Made by a program: the position numbers and the translations under genes. The notes beneath the pieces were generated by a model that saw only the letters and a program-made list of their open reading frames with translations, ran no database searches and had not been told where the DNA came from. Shown here piece after piece: positions 26,316 to 34,003 of a stretch of DNA of 34,335 bases. How positions within the stretch are numbered: position 1 is the stretch's first letter; each line of letters begins with the position of its first letter. Location of the stretch: contig NZ_AHJE01000133.1 of NCBI RefSeq assembly GCF_000243095.1, positions 1-34,335 on the forward strand, in the 5' to 3' direction. This DNA comes from Cupriavidus basilensis OR16 (lineage in GTDB: Bacteria; Pseudomonadota; Gammaproteobacteria; Burkholderiales; Burkholderiaceae).

Positions 26316-26443
26316 GGCTTGTTCCGCTAGAGTCTGTCTGGGGCGGTATTGTACGCAGGTCGGCGGGAGAGCCCGCCTTTCCGTCGTGCCCATGACGCGA
26401 TGCATGCCTGTCCGGCACGGCATGGCGTCACCGCGCCAGCCCC

Positions 26444-26671
26444 CTACTGCGCCTCCCTCACCTCGATCAAATCCGCCGCCACCCGCTCGATCTCCGCATA
26501 GACGGGAAGCGCCTCGTCGGGGCCGGTGCATCCGACGCCGGTCGCGCTGGCTTCGTCCGCGCCCAGCGGATGAAAGACAAAGGCCATGCCTGGCTTCCAC
26601 CTCGGGTCGTTCTTCAGGCTTTCATTGAGAATGGTCAGGTACTGGCTGCGAGTGAACACGTGTTTTGCCAT
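26444..26671 (-). CDS. Hypothetical protein, 75 residues
   Basis: The ATG at 26671 is preceded by GGAGGTG, the best ribosome site in this area, and reads MAKHVFTRSQYLTILNESLK, then WKPGMAFVFHPLGADEASAT, ending with an acidic helix, AEIERVAADLIEVREAQ. It has one Cys (residue 48), no signal peptide and no membrane segment. I do not recognise a family. The 202 nt upstream to the divergent serine-hydrolase gene hold repeated AGACA words (for example near 26833, 26845 and 26855) and probably the promoters. Confidence 0.6.
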   Translation of the reverse strand: MAKHVFTRSQYLTILNESLKNDPRWKPGMAFVFHPLGADEASATGVGCTGPDEALPVYAEIERVAADLIEVREAQ

Positions 26672-26873
26672 CTTCACCTCCGATGATTTGTCGGGATCGT
26701 AGCATGGCGCGCGGCCCGATTCGGGTGAGCCTCGATTCACGCGGGCCAGGCTGCATGCGATGATCGCGTTGCTTTTGCCGCAATCGAGCCCTTCCCGTTG
26801 CCGCATCGGTGCCACATCGATGCAGCATCGATAAGACATTGCCAAGACAACGATAAGACAAAGGATGAGACAA

Positions 26874-28110
26874 ATGATACGTAGCACTTTGCCTGTGCTG
26901 GCGGTCGCGCTGCTTGCCGCCTGTACGGCCCGGCCAGCACGCAAAATACCGCACCGCTCACGACCGGCTTCTCCGCCACGCAACTGGACAGCATGCGGGC
27001 ACGCGTGCGTGCCGATGTCGCGCAAGGGCGCATTCCGGGCGCCGTGTACCTGATCGCCCGCAACGGCAGCATCGTCAACACGCAGACCATTGGCTGGCAG
27101 GACGCAGCGGGCAAGGTGCCGATGCGCCCGGACTCGATATTCCGCATCTACTCGATGAGCAAGCCCATCGTCTCGGTGGCGGTCATGATGATGGTCGAGG
27201 ACGGCTGCCCGAGCTCAGGGGCCTGCGCGTTGGCGTGGAGAAGGCCGACGCTGCCGGCAAGCCCGTGCTGGAACTGGTGCCCGCCCAGCGCGAGATGACC
27301 GTGCAGGACCTGCTGCGCCACACTTCGGGCCTGACCTATGGCGTGTTCGGCAAGTCGCTGGTCAAGGAGGAATACAAGCGGCTGGACGTGGATGCCACCG
27401 AGCAGAGCAATACCGAATTCATCGCCCGTCTCGCCAAGGTGCCGCTGCAGTTCCAGCCCGGCACTACCTGGGAATACAGCCGCTCCACCGATGTCTTGGG
27501 CGCCCTGCTCGAGCGCGTGTCGGGCCAGACGCTGGCCACGCATCTGCAACAGCGCATCTTCACGCCATTGCAGATGAAGGACACCGGCTTCTGGGTTCCG
27601 CCGGCACAACAAGGCCGCATTGCGGAGCCCTTTGCCGTCGATCCCGACAGCAAGGTGCCGGTCGGGCTGATCGACGTGCGCCACGCCCCGAAGCTTGAAT
27701 CGGGCGGGGGCGGGTTGGTTTCGACCGCGGCCGACTACTTCCGCTTTGCCCAGATGTTGCTCAATGGCGGCGAAATCGACGGGGTGCGCCTGCTGTCGCC
27801 GAAGACGGTCGCCTACATGACGGCGGATCACCTTGGCGTCATGGGCGCCCGTTCCCAGGCACGCGGGGCGGCCTACCTGCCGGGGCCGGGCTATGGTTTC
27901 GGCCTGGGTTTCGGCACGCGCACGGGCACCGGCGAGTCGGCCACGCCAGGATCGGTCGGGGACTACTTCTGGGGCGGGGTCGGGGGCACCTACTTCTGGG
28001 TCGACCCGAAGGAGAAGACCGTGGCGGTCTGGATGATGCAGGCGCCGGGGCAGCGCGAGTATTACCGCGCGTGGTTCAGGAACACGGTGTACAGCGCCAT
28101 GACACCGTGA
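26874..28110 (+). pseudogene. Lipoprotein serine hydrolase of the class C beta-lactamase/EstB fold, frameshifted twice
   Basis: The N-terminus MIRSTLPVLAVALLAAC (ATG at 26874, AAGGA 9 nt upstream) is a lipoprotein signal with lipobox L-A-A-C. Near 26935 one base is missing; the next frame gives STQNTAPLTTGFSATQLDSM and then RIPGAVYLIARNGSIV. The active-site S-M-S-K (S-x-x-K) follows in FRIYSMSKPIVSVAV. Near 27205 a second break replaces the expected stretch after M-V-E-D-G with a jump to LPELRGLRVGVEK, losing roughly a dozen codons. After that the frame is intact: LLRHTSGLTYGVFG, the W-E-Y-S-R motif that supplies the second catalytic Tyr, and SGGGGLVSTAADYFRFAQML, to the stop at 28108-28110. 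It would hydrolyse esters or beta-lactam-like amides at the cell envelope. As read it is dead. Confidence 0.82.
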
Positions 28111-28118
28111 TGAAGCGC

Positions 28119-28144
28119 GGCTGTGGCAGCGCGCTGCCACAGCC
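28119..28144. terminator. Bidirectional hairpin between convergent genes
   Basis: GGCTGTGGCAGC (28119-28130) and GCTGCCACAGCC (28133-28144) form a perfect 12-bp inverted repeat, 8 nt after the serine-hydrolase stop. A second, weaker stem (GTAGGG/CCCTAC) overlaps the stop of the gene on the other strand at 28174. Together they can end both transcripts. Confidence 0.7.
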
Positions 28145-28173
28145 GTTGACGGCACGTAGGGCGCTTTTGGCCC

Positions 28174-28458
28174 CTACAGTGTCTTGACGGACTCGCCCGG
28201 CACCAGGCCGTTGATGATGTCCTCGCCGAACTTCACGGCGCCGCGGCGCGCGGTGCCGATGTTGTCCCAGGGCGCCGCGCTCAAGCGGAACACGCGCGAG
28301 CGCTCGGTCCCCGGCTCATGCCCCTCGCGGCAGATCACCACCGACGCGTTGAAGCTGCGATCCGGACGGCGCTCGGGCCAGGTGCGTTCCGCCTGGTGGC
28401 GATAGATCAGCGGGTAGAGATCGAAGCCCTTGTAGCGGGTGAAAGGTCCAGTGTCCAA
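28174..28458 (-). CDS. Conserved hypothetical protein, 94 residues
   Basis: I take the TTG at 28458 as start because GGGGAG lies 7-12 nt upstream and the in-frame ATG further out lies beyond an 8-bp repeat array. The protein reads LDTGPFTRYKGFDLYPLIYR, then SFNASVVICREG and SRVFRLSAAPWDNIGTARRG, ending INGLVPGESVKTL. It looks like a small cytosolic alpha/beta protein, with one Cys and no membrane segment. It is conserved in style, but I do not recognise its family. It may be transcribed with the two small genes upstream on the same strand. Confidence 0.6.
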   Translation of the reverse strand: MDTGPFTRYKGFDLYPLIYRHQAERTWPERRPDRSFNASVVICREGHEPGTERSRVFRLSAAPWDNIGTARRGAVKFGEDIINGLVPGESVKTL

Positions 28459-28477
28459 CTTGCGCTCCCCTCTTGAT

Positions 28478-28501
28478 GGTGGATGGGTGGATGGGTGGAT
28501 G
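28478..28501. repeat. 8-bp tandem repeat (GGTGGATG x3)
   Basis: Three perfect copies, 28478-28485, 28486-28493 and 28494-28501, lie 20 nt upstream of the TTG start of the gene at 28174-28458, in its leader region. Copy-number change here would alter the leader length, not the protein. Confidence 0.85.
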
Positions 28502-28583
28502 CGGCCTGCCCGCGCCTCCACGGATTCGTCCCGCCCTGTTGCCGGACGATGGCGGCAATGCCTTCAGGCAAGTTCAGGCCACG

Positions 28584-28802
28584 TCAGTCTGCCGGCTGTA
28601 CCGACCAACCCGGCCCCTTGCCGTTCTTGTCGCTCTCATGGCGCCAGCGGCAGCCGCAATCGGCACAGGTGTAAGTGGCAAAGGTGATCGCGGGCTGGCC
28701 ACGCGGCTTGATGCGCTGCGTATCCGTCAGAAGCAGCCGGGGATGCCCGGTGCCGCCTGTCGAGCCGGGCCGTATCTGCGCACAGGCCTCGCACATGCTC
28801 AT
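28584..28802 (-). CDS. Small four-cysteine zinc-ribbon-like protein
   Basis: A 72-residue protein. Several ATGs are possible (28805, 28802, 28796); GGGAG just upstream favours 28802. Two Cys knuckles are visible: M-C-E-A-C near the start and Y-T-C-A-D-C-G-C-R-W-R-H in the second half, separated by about 40 residues, which is the layout of a small zinc ribbon. The rest is basic and ends GKGPGWSVQPAD. It could bind DNA, RNA or a protein partner, but there is no further hint. I do not recognise a named family. Confidence 0.55.
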   Translation of the reverse strand: MSMCEACAQIRPGSTGGTGHPRLLLTDTQRIKPRGQPAITFATYTCADCGCRWRHESDKNGKGPGWSVQPAD

Positions 28803-28895
28803 CATCGCTCCCGCGCCTCGCGCATGCGGCCAGCGGGCGAGCCGCTGCGCGCTGCGCAGTGTCAATGCTGCGCTGCGCCATGCCGCTAGCCGCGG

Positions 28896-29099
28896 CTACT
28901 TATCCGCCGCCATCGCCTTGAGCTGCGCGTCGCCGGCCACGCGCGCCGCGTCCGAGGTGGTGAAGGTATCGTCCGAAACAATGGTGCGCTTGACCAGCTG
29001 CGCAGCGAAGTCGACCAGCGTGATCACCCATACATAGCGCCCTGCCTGCGGCGCGGTCTGGACAATTGCCTGAAGATGCGGCGTGGAATCCTTAGCCAT
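28896..29099 (-). CDS. Hypothetical protein, 67 residues
   Basis: The ATG at 29099 has GGAGG 7-11 nt upstream. The protein reads MAKDSTPHLQAIVQTAPQAG, then RYVWVITLVDFAAQLVKRTI, and ends with a hydrophilic helix, AARVAGDAQLKAMAADK. The middle could be two beta strands of a small domain rather than a membrane segment. I do not recognise a family. It stands between the zinc-ribbon-like gene and the CoA-transferase gene on the same strand. Confidence 0.6.
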   Translation of the reverse strand: MAKDSTPHLQAIVQTAPQAGRYVWVITLVDFAAQLVKRTIVSDDTFTTSDAARVAGDAQLKAMAADK

Positions 29100-29181
29100 G
29101 ATGTGCCTCCGGAGAATCGGATCAGGCCACTGTAGCACGAGTCGCGCATGAGACTGCCGCAACGCCGGTGCGCCGCGCTTG

Positions 29182-30423
29182 TCAGACCACCTGCAGTTCG
29201 CGCAGCGTTTCCAGGTCCGCCGGCGCGAGGCCAAGCTCGGCGTAGAACGCCGCGTTGTGCTCGCCCACCGCGGGGCCGCTGCGGGGCGCCGGTGGGGCAT
29301 GGCCGGAAAACCTCGGCACCATGCAGGGCGCGGGAATCGAGCCGAGATCGGGGTCAGGCAAGCGGACGACCGCGCCGCGCGCCTGGAAATGCGGATCCTC
29401 CAGGATATCGACAATGGTGAATATCTTGCTGAACGGGATCTCATGCGCGCCCAGCGCCTGCGCCACGGCCTCATAGTCATGCGCGGCGAACCAGGCCTTG
29501 ACCACGGCATCGAGCGCATCGAGATGGAGCACGCGCGCCGGATTGCTGGCATAGCGCGGATCGTCGGCCATGGCAGGTTCGCCGATGGCATGGCAAAGCC
29601 GGCGGAAGATCGGGTCCGATGACGCCACCAGCGAAACCCAGTGCCCGTCCGCGGTAGCGTACATATTCGACGGCGCGGTGTAGGTGGCGCGATTGCCCGC
29701 GCGCTTGCGCACCTGCCCCAGTTGCTCGTACTCCACGGCCAGTGGCTCCAGCAGGCGGAACAGTGCCTCGGTAGCCGACAGGTCGATCTCGCGGCCGCGC
29801 GCCTCGTTGCCCTGCGCATGCGCGCGCCGGCTGTCGGCCACGGCGGCAGCGATCGAGAACGCACCGAACAGGCCCGCCACCATGTCGCCCATCGGGTAGT
29901 TCATGTGCATGGGCGAGCCCGACGGGTCGCCCGCCAGGTTGGTAAAGCCGCTCATCGCCTCGAACACGCGCGCAAAGCCCGCGCGACCGGCATAGGGCCC
30001 GGTCTGGCCAAAGCCGGTCAGGCGCAGGATCGTCAGGCGCGGGTTGGCGGCGCGCAGGGTCTCGGCGTCGAGGCCCCAGCGGTCCAGCGTGCCGGTGCGG
30101 AAATTCTCCACCAGCACATCGAACTGCGGCAGCATCTTGAGCAACAGCGCGCGCCCTTCCGGCTTGCGCACGTCCAGCGTGATGCCGCGCTTGCCGCGAT
30201 TGGTGACCTTCCAGTACAGCGGCAGCTTGCCCTTCACCGGCGCTAGCCCGCGCAGCGGATCGGTGCCATCGGGCAACTCGAGCTTGACGACTTCCGCGCC
30301 CATGTCCGCGCACAGCGTGCTGGCGAATGGCGCGGCTACCACCGTGGCCATGTCGAGGATGCGCACGCCGGCGAGCGGCCCGTTGCACTGCGCGGCGGGC
30401 GTGTCTTGGTCTGTGTGGTTCAT
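29182..30423 (-). CDS. CaiB/BaiF (class III) CoA-transferase
   Basis: A 413-residue cytosolic enzyme that moves CoA between carboxylic acids through an aspartyl-CoA thioester. The N-terminus, PLAGVRILDMATVVAAPFAS, leads to L-C-A-D-M-G-A-E-V-V-K-L-E, both standard for the family. Then NRGKRGITLDVRKPEGRALL and VLVENFRTGTLDRWGL follow. The catalytic Asp should be that of NYPMGDMVAGLFGAF, and the C-terminal lobe has KIFTIVDILEDPHFQARGAV. It is complete. It is the last gene of the operon, 40 nt after an acyl-CoA dehydrogenase gene, so it probably activates the same carboxylate that the dehydrogenases oxidise. The natural acid and CoA donor are not known. Confidence 0.93.
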   Translation of the reverse strand: MNHTDQDTPAAQCNGPLAGVRILDMATVVAAPFASTLCADMGAEVVKLELPDGTDPLRGLAPVKGKLPLYWKVTNRGKRGITLDVRKPEGRALLLKMLPQFDVLVENFRTGTLDRWGLDAETLRAANPRLTILRLTGFGQTGPYAGRAGFARVFEAMSGFTNLAGDPSGSPMHMNYPMGDMVAGLFGAFSIAAAVADSRRAHAQGNEARGREIDLSATEALFRLLEPLAVEYEQLGQVRKRAGNRATYTAPSNMYATADGHWVSLVASSDPIFRRLCHAIGEPAMADDPRYASNPARVLHLDALDAVVKAWFAAHDYEAVAQALGAHEIPFSKIFTIVDILEDPHFQARGAVVRLPDPDLGSIPAPCMVPRFSGHAPPAPRSGPAVGEHNAAFYAELGLAPADLETLRELQVV

Positions 30424-30463
30424 GATGGCGTCGAGGAGAGAATCCTGCTTGGTTGAAGAGGGA

Positions 30464-31651
30464 TCAAGGCCGCATGCCGCTCTTGAAAATGCGCCGCGCC
30501 AGCGTGGCGCGATGCAGCTCCGACGCGCCGTCGTAAATGCGGAACGGCCGCAGCTCGCGCTGGATCATCGAGACGGGCGTATCGTCGGAGATTCCTTGCG
30601 CGCCCATGATCTGCACGGCGCGATCCGCCACGCGCCACACCGCTTCCGACACGAAGACCTTGGTCATTGCCGACTCATGCTTGACCGGCTCGCCCGCATC
30701 CATGCGCATGGCGCAATCGCGCACCATCAGCCGGCTGGCGTGCAGGTCGATATGCGAATCCGCCACCATGGCCTGGATCTGCTGGAGCTCGCACAAGCGT
30801 TGCCCGAACGAATCACGCTGCGCGGCATAGCGCTGGGCGATCTCCATGGCACGCGAGGCGCGGCCGATAAAGCGCATGCAGTGCGACAGCCTGGCCGGCT
30901 CCAGGCGTGCCTGCGCATAGTCGAAGCCCTTGCCCGGCAAGCCAAGCACAGCGTCATCCGGCACCACGCACCGCTCCAGCAAGATCTCGCCGTGCCCGCC
31001 GATCTGGTAGCCATCCATGCCGGCGATATTGCGCACCAGCCGGTAGCCCGGGTTGCCGGCGTCCACCAGGAACATCGTGGCGCCATCGTCCGTACGCGCC
31101 AGCACGATGGCAAAGGCCGCGCCCACCGCGCCGCTGATAAACCATTTGTGCCCGTTCAGCACCCAGTTGCCATTCACGCGCTCGGCAACGGTGCGCAGCA
31201 TGCCGGGATCGGAGCCCGCGCCGGGCGCCGGTTCGGTCATGGCGAAGCAGGACCGGATCTCGCCGCGGATCAGCGGCATCAGGTACTTCTGTTGCTGCGC
31301 CGGCGTGCCTTGCTGCAGCAGGTTGATCATGTTGGGCTGATCGGGCGGCGCGCAATTGAGCGCGGGCGCGCCAAGAAAACTGCGCCCCGCTTCTTCCAGC
31401 ACTTGCGCGCGCTCGCTCCAGTTCAAGCCAAGGCCGCCGTGCTCACGCGGCAAGTGCGGGGCGTAGATGCCCGCCTCGCGCGCGCGCGCCTGCAAGCCAC
31501 GCGTGACCCTATCGAGCCGGACTACGTCGTGGGCCAGCGCCGGGTCTTCGCTGGGAATGGCATGCGTCTCGACAAAGCGGCGCACGGCTTCGCGTAGTTC
31601 GCCAAGGCGCGTTGCGCGATCGCTATCTTGCTGCGGGGTCACGGTCGGCAT
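30464..31651 (-). CDS. Acyl-CoA dehydrogenase (intact)
   Basis: A 395-residue flavoenzyme that introduces an alpha,beta double bond into an acyl-CoA and passes electrons to ETF. I chose the ATG at 31651 (MPTVTPQQ), 5 nt after the stop of the Bug gene, which suggests translational coupling. Landmarks: YAPHLPREHGGLGLNWSERA in the N-terminal helical domain, CFAMTEPAPGAGSDPGMLRT in the middle beta domain, WVLNGHKWFISGAVGAAFAI, and at the end QIMGAQGISDDTPVSMIQRE and YDGASELHRATLARR, the FAD/ETF side. Length and motifs are normal. Together with the CoA-transferase it belongs to the unknown carboxylate pathway of this operon. Confidence 0.92.
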   Translation of the reverse strand: MPTVTPQQDSDRATRLGELREAVRRFVETHAIPSEDPALAHDVVRLDRVTRGLQARAREAGIYAPHLPREHGGLGLNWSERAQVLEEAGRSFLGAPALNCAPPDQPNMINLLQQGTPAQQQKYLMPLIRGEIRSCFAMTEPAPGAGSDPGMLRTVAERVNGNWVLNGHKWFISGAVGAAFAIVLARTDDGATMFLVDAGNPGYRLVRNIAGMDGYQIGGHGEILLERCVVPDDAVLGLPGKGFDYAQARLEPARLSHCMRFIGRASRAMEIAQRYAAQRDSFGQRLCELQQIQAMVADSHIDLHASRLMVRDCAMRMDAGEPVKHESAMTKVFVSEAVWRVADRAVQIMGAQGISDDTPVSMIQRELRPFRIYDGASELHRATLARRIFKSGMRP

Positions 31652-31656
31652 GCTGC

Positions 31657-32634
31657 TTAGTCCAGCGTGGTGCCAGTCGACTTCACCAGCGCGGCCCACC
31701 ATGCCGTATCGCTGCGAAGCTGCGCGGCAAACTGCTCCGGCGTGCTGCCCACCGGCTCCGCGCCCAGGTCCACCAGGCGCTTGCGAATCTGCGGCTTGGC
31801 CAGGATCCTCACGGTCGCGTCGTGCAGTTTGGCAATGATCGGGCGCGGCGTGCCGGCCGGCGCCATCAGGCCCTTCCAGGCCGTCACCACATAGCCCTTG
31901 AGTCCTGCCTCCTCGACCGTCGGCACATCGGGCAAGGCGCTGGCGCGCTTGTCGCTGGCCACCGCCAGGGCACGCAGGCGGCCCGATTGCACATATGGCA
32001 GCAATGCGGGCATGTTGTCGATCATCAGCGTGATATGCCCGGCGATCAGGTCGGCCACCGCGGGGCCGCTGCCCTTGTACGGCACGTGCTGCAGTTTGAT
32101 GCCAGCGGACTTGTTCAGCAGTTCGCCAGCAAGTTGCGCGGGGCTGCCGTTGCCGGGCGAGCCAAAGCTGAGCTGCTCGGGCCTGGCCTTGGCATAGGCG
32201 ATGAACTCCTTGAGGTTGTGCGCCGGCACGGACGGGTTGACCACCATCAGGTTGTGCTCGCGCGCCAGCATCGTGACCGGCGCAAGGTCGCGCAGCGGCT
32301 CATAGGACATGCGGGCATAGAGACTGGGATTGATCACGGTAGGGCCGGCGGCGGCCAGCAGCAGCGTGTAGCCATCCGGCACCGCCTTGGCCACGGCGTC
32401 GCCGCCGATATTGCCGCCCGCGCCTGCCTTGTTTTCCACGACCACGGTCTGCCCGAGCTCTTCCTTCAACTGCTCGGCCAGCAAGCGCGCCAGCGTATCG
32501 GTGGAGCCTCCCGGCGGGAACGGCACGACCAGGCGGATCACTTTGGCGGGATAGGCTGCCTCGGCCAGCGCCGGTTGCGCAAGCCCAAGCAGGCTCAGCA
32601 GGACCGAGCCTGCGGCAAGCATGGTTTTCAACAT
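31657..32634 (-). CDS. Bug/TctC-type tripartite tricarboxylate transporter substrate-binding protein (intact)
   Basis: A 325-residue periplasmic receptor. The ATG at 32634 follows AAGGAG. The signal peptide spans residues 1-24 (MLKTMLAAGSVLLSLLGLAQ to A-L-A). The mature protein has the Bug hallmarks YPAKVIRLVVPFPPGGSTDT, VVVENKAGAGGNIGGDAVAK, PDGYTLLLA and PGNGSPAQLAGELLNKSAGI. It is intact, unlike the receptor at 2865-3849. No TctA/TctB subunits are in the window, so it is an orphan receptor that must use membrane parts encoded elsewhere. Its place between two acyl-CoA dehydrogenase genes strongly suggests that it binds the acid that this operon degrades. Confidence 0.93.
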   Translation of the reverse strand: MLKTMLAAGSVLLSLLGLAQPALAEAAYPAKVIRLVVPFPPGGSTDTLARLLAEQLKEELGQTVVVENKAGAGGNIGGDAVAKAVPDGYTLLLAAAGPTVINPSLYARMSYEPLRDLAPVTMLAREHNLMVVNPSVPAHNLKEFIAYAKARPEQLSFGSPGNGSPAQLAGELLNKSAGIKLQHVPYKGSGPAVADLIAGHITLMIDNMPALLPYVQSGRLRALAVASDKRASALPDVPTVEEAGLKGYVVTAWKGLMAPAGTPRPIIAKLHDATVRILAKPQIRKRLVDLGAEPVGSTPEQFAAQLRSDTAWWAALVKSTGTTLD

Positions 32635-32699
32635 GGTGTCTCCTTGAGGGAATGCCGCCACCTGGCATGATGGCCGGCGGCTGTTCTTTGTCTTGCTGA

Positions 32700-33856
32700 T
32701 CAGCTCGCTGCCGCCAGCGCCAGCGTGCGCTTGGCGATATTGAGCTGGTGGATCTGGCTGGTGCCTTCGTAAAGGCGGAACAAGCGCACGTCGCGATAGA
32801 AGCGCTCGATGCCGAAGTCCGCGATATAGCCGTAGCCGCCGAACATCTGCACGCAGCGATCCGCCACGCGCCCGCACATCTCGGAGGCGAAGTACTTGCA
32901 CATCGAGGCTTGCATGGTCACGTCTTCGCCGCGATCGCGCTGGCGCGCCGTTTCCATGATCAGTGCACGCGCAGCAAAGATCTCGGTCTGGCAATCGGCG
33001 ATCATCGCCTGCACCAGCTGGAACTCCGCGAGCGGCTGGCCGAACTGCTTGCGCTCGGTGACGAAGCGGATCGCTTCGTCCAGCATGCGGATGGCGGGCC
33101 CGGTGCACAGCGCGGCCAGGTGGATGCGCTGCTTGTTGAGCACCTTCATCGCCGTGCGGAAGCCCTGGCCTTCCTCGCCGCCGATCAGGTTCGCGGCGGG
33201 CACGCGGCAATCGTTGAAGTGCACCTCCGAGACCGGCGATCCCTCCTGCCCCATCTTGCGATACGGCTGCCCGGTGGTCAGGCCCGGCGTGCCGCGCTCA
33301 ACGATGAATGCCGAAATGCCGGCAGCCCGCTGCGCGCGGGATCGGTGCGCGCCATGACCGTGAACAGGCCGGCAATGGGCGCATTGGTGATGAAGCACTT
33401 GGTGCCGTTGAGCACATAGTGGTCGCCGTCGCGGCGCGCGGAAGTCGTCAGCGCCGTGGCATCCGAGCCGGCCTCCGGCTCGGTCAGCGCGAACGAGCCG
33501 GTCAGCTCGCCGCTCGCAAGCTTTGGCAGGTAGCGGCTCTTCTGCGCGGGCGTGCCATCGGCTACCAGCGCTTCCGAGCCGATGCCGGTATTGGTGCCCA
33601 CCCGCGCCCGGAAGGCCACCGAGCATTGCGACAGTTCCAGTGCCGCGAGCACGAGTTCCTCGGTCGTCATGCCGGCGCCGCCGTACGCTTGCGGAATCGA
33701 AAAGCCGAACAAGCCCAGTTTGGCCATCTCCGTCACCAGCGCTTCGGGGACTTCATCCAGCGCGGCCACTTCGGCCTCGCGCGGCACCAGACGCTCGCGC
33801 ACGAAACGCCGTAATTCGGCCAGGAAGGTGTTGAAGGCGTCCGGTTCCCTGATCAT
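32700..33856 (-). pseudogene. Acyl-CoA dehydrogenase, frameshifted in the middle domain
   Basis: The first gene of the operon. I chose the ATG at 33856 (MIREPDAF), with GGAG 9-12 nt upstream. The N-terminal domain and first part of the middle domain are normal (FGFSIPQAYGGAGMTTEELV, then SFALTEPEAGSDATAL and LNGTKCFITNAPIAGLFTVM). At A-R-S-G (about residue 176, near 33327) a run of four G on the minus strand seems to have become three, so the frame shifts; one frame over, AGISAFIVERGTPGLTTGQP continues seamlessly to the end, with EVHFNDCRVPAANLIGGEEG, then QMFGGYGYIADFGIERFYRD and the C-terminal YEGTSQIHQLNIAKRTL. All other sequence looks functional. A single missing base in a homopolymer is a typical sequencing error, but may be real. 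Confidence 0.87.
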
Positions 33857-33934
33857 CTGTCTCGCTCCATCCGCGGTAAGTGCCGCCGGGATCGGCCGCA
33901 TGGAAACCAGCGTAGCAAGCAGCGCTCGAAAAGC

Positions 33935-33970
33935 GGATCGATGTTTCGCTATGGATCGATGTTTCGCTAT
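33935..33970. repeat. 18-bp perfect tandem repeat in a divergent promoter region
   Basis: GGATCGATGTTTCGCTAT occurs at 33935-33952 and again, directly adjacent, at 33953-33970. It lies 79 nt upstream of the acyl-CoA dehydrogenase start and 33 nt upstream of the earliest IclR start. Each copy contains the palindrome ATCGAT and a TTTCG element. It may double the binding site of the IclR-type regulator, or be a neutral slippage duplication like the one in purU. Confidence 0.9.
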
Positions 33971-34003
33971 CTTGAATGCAAGACATGCACGAAACGCGCG
34001 TCA

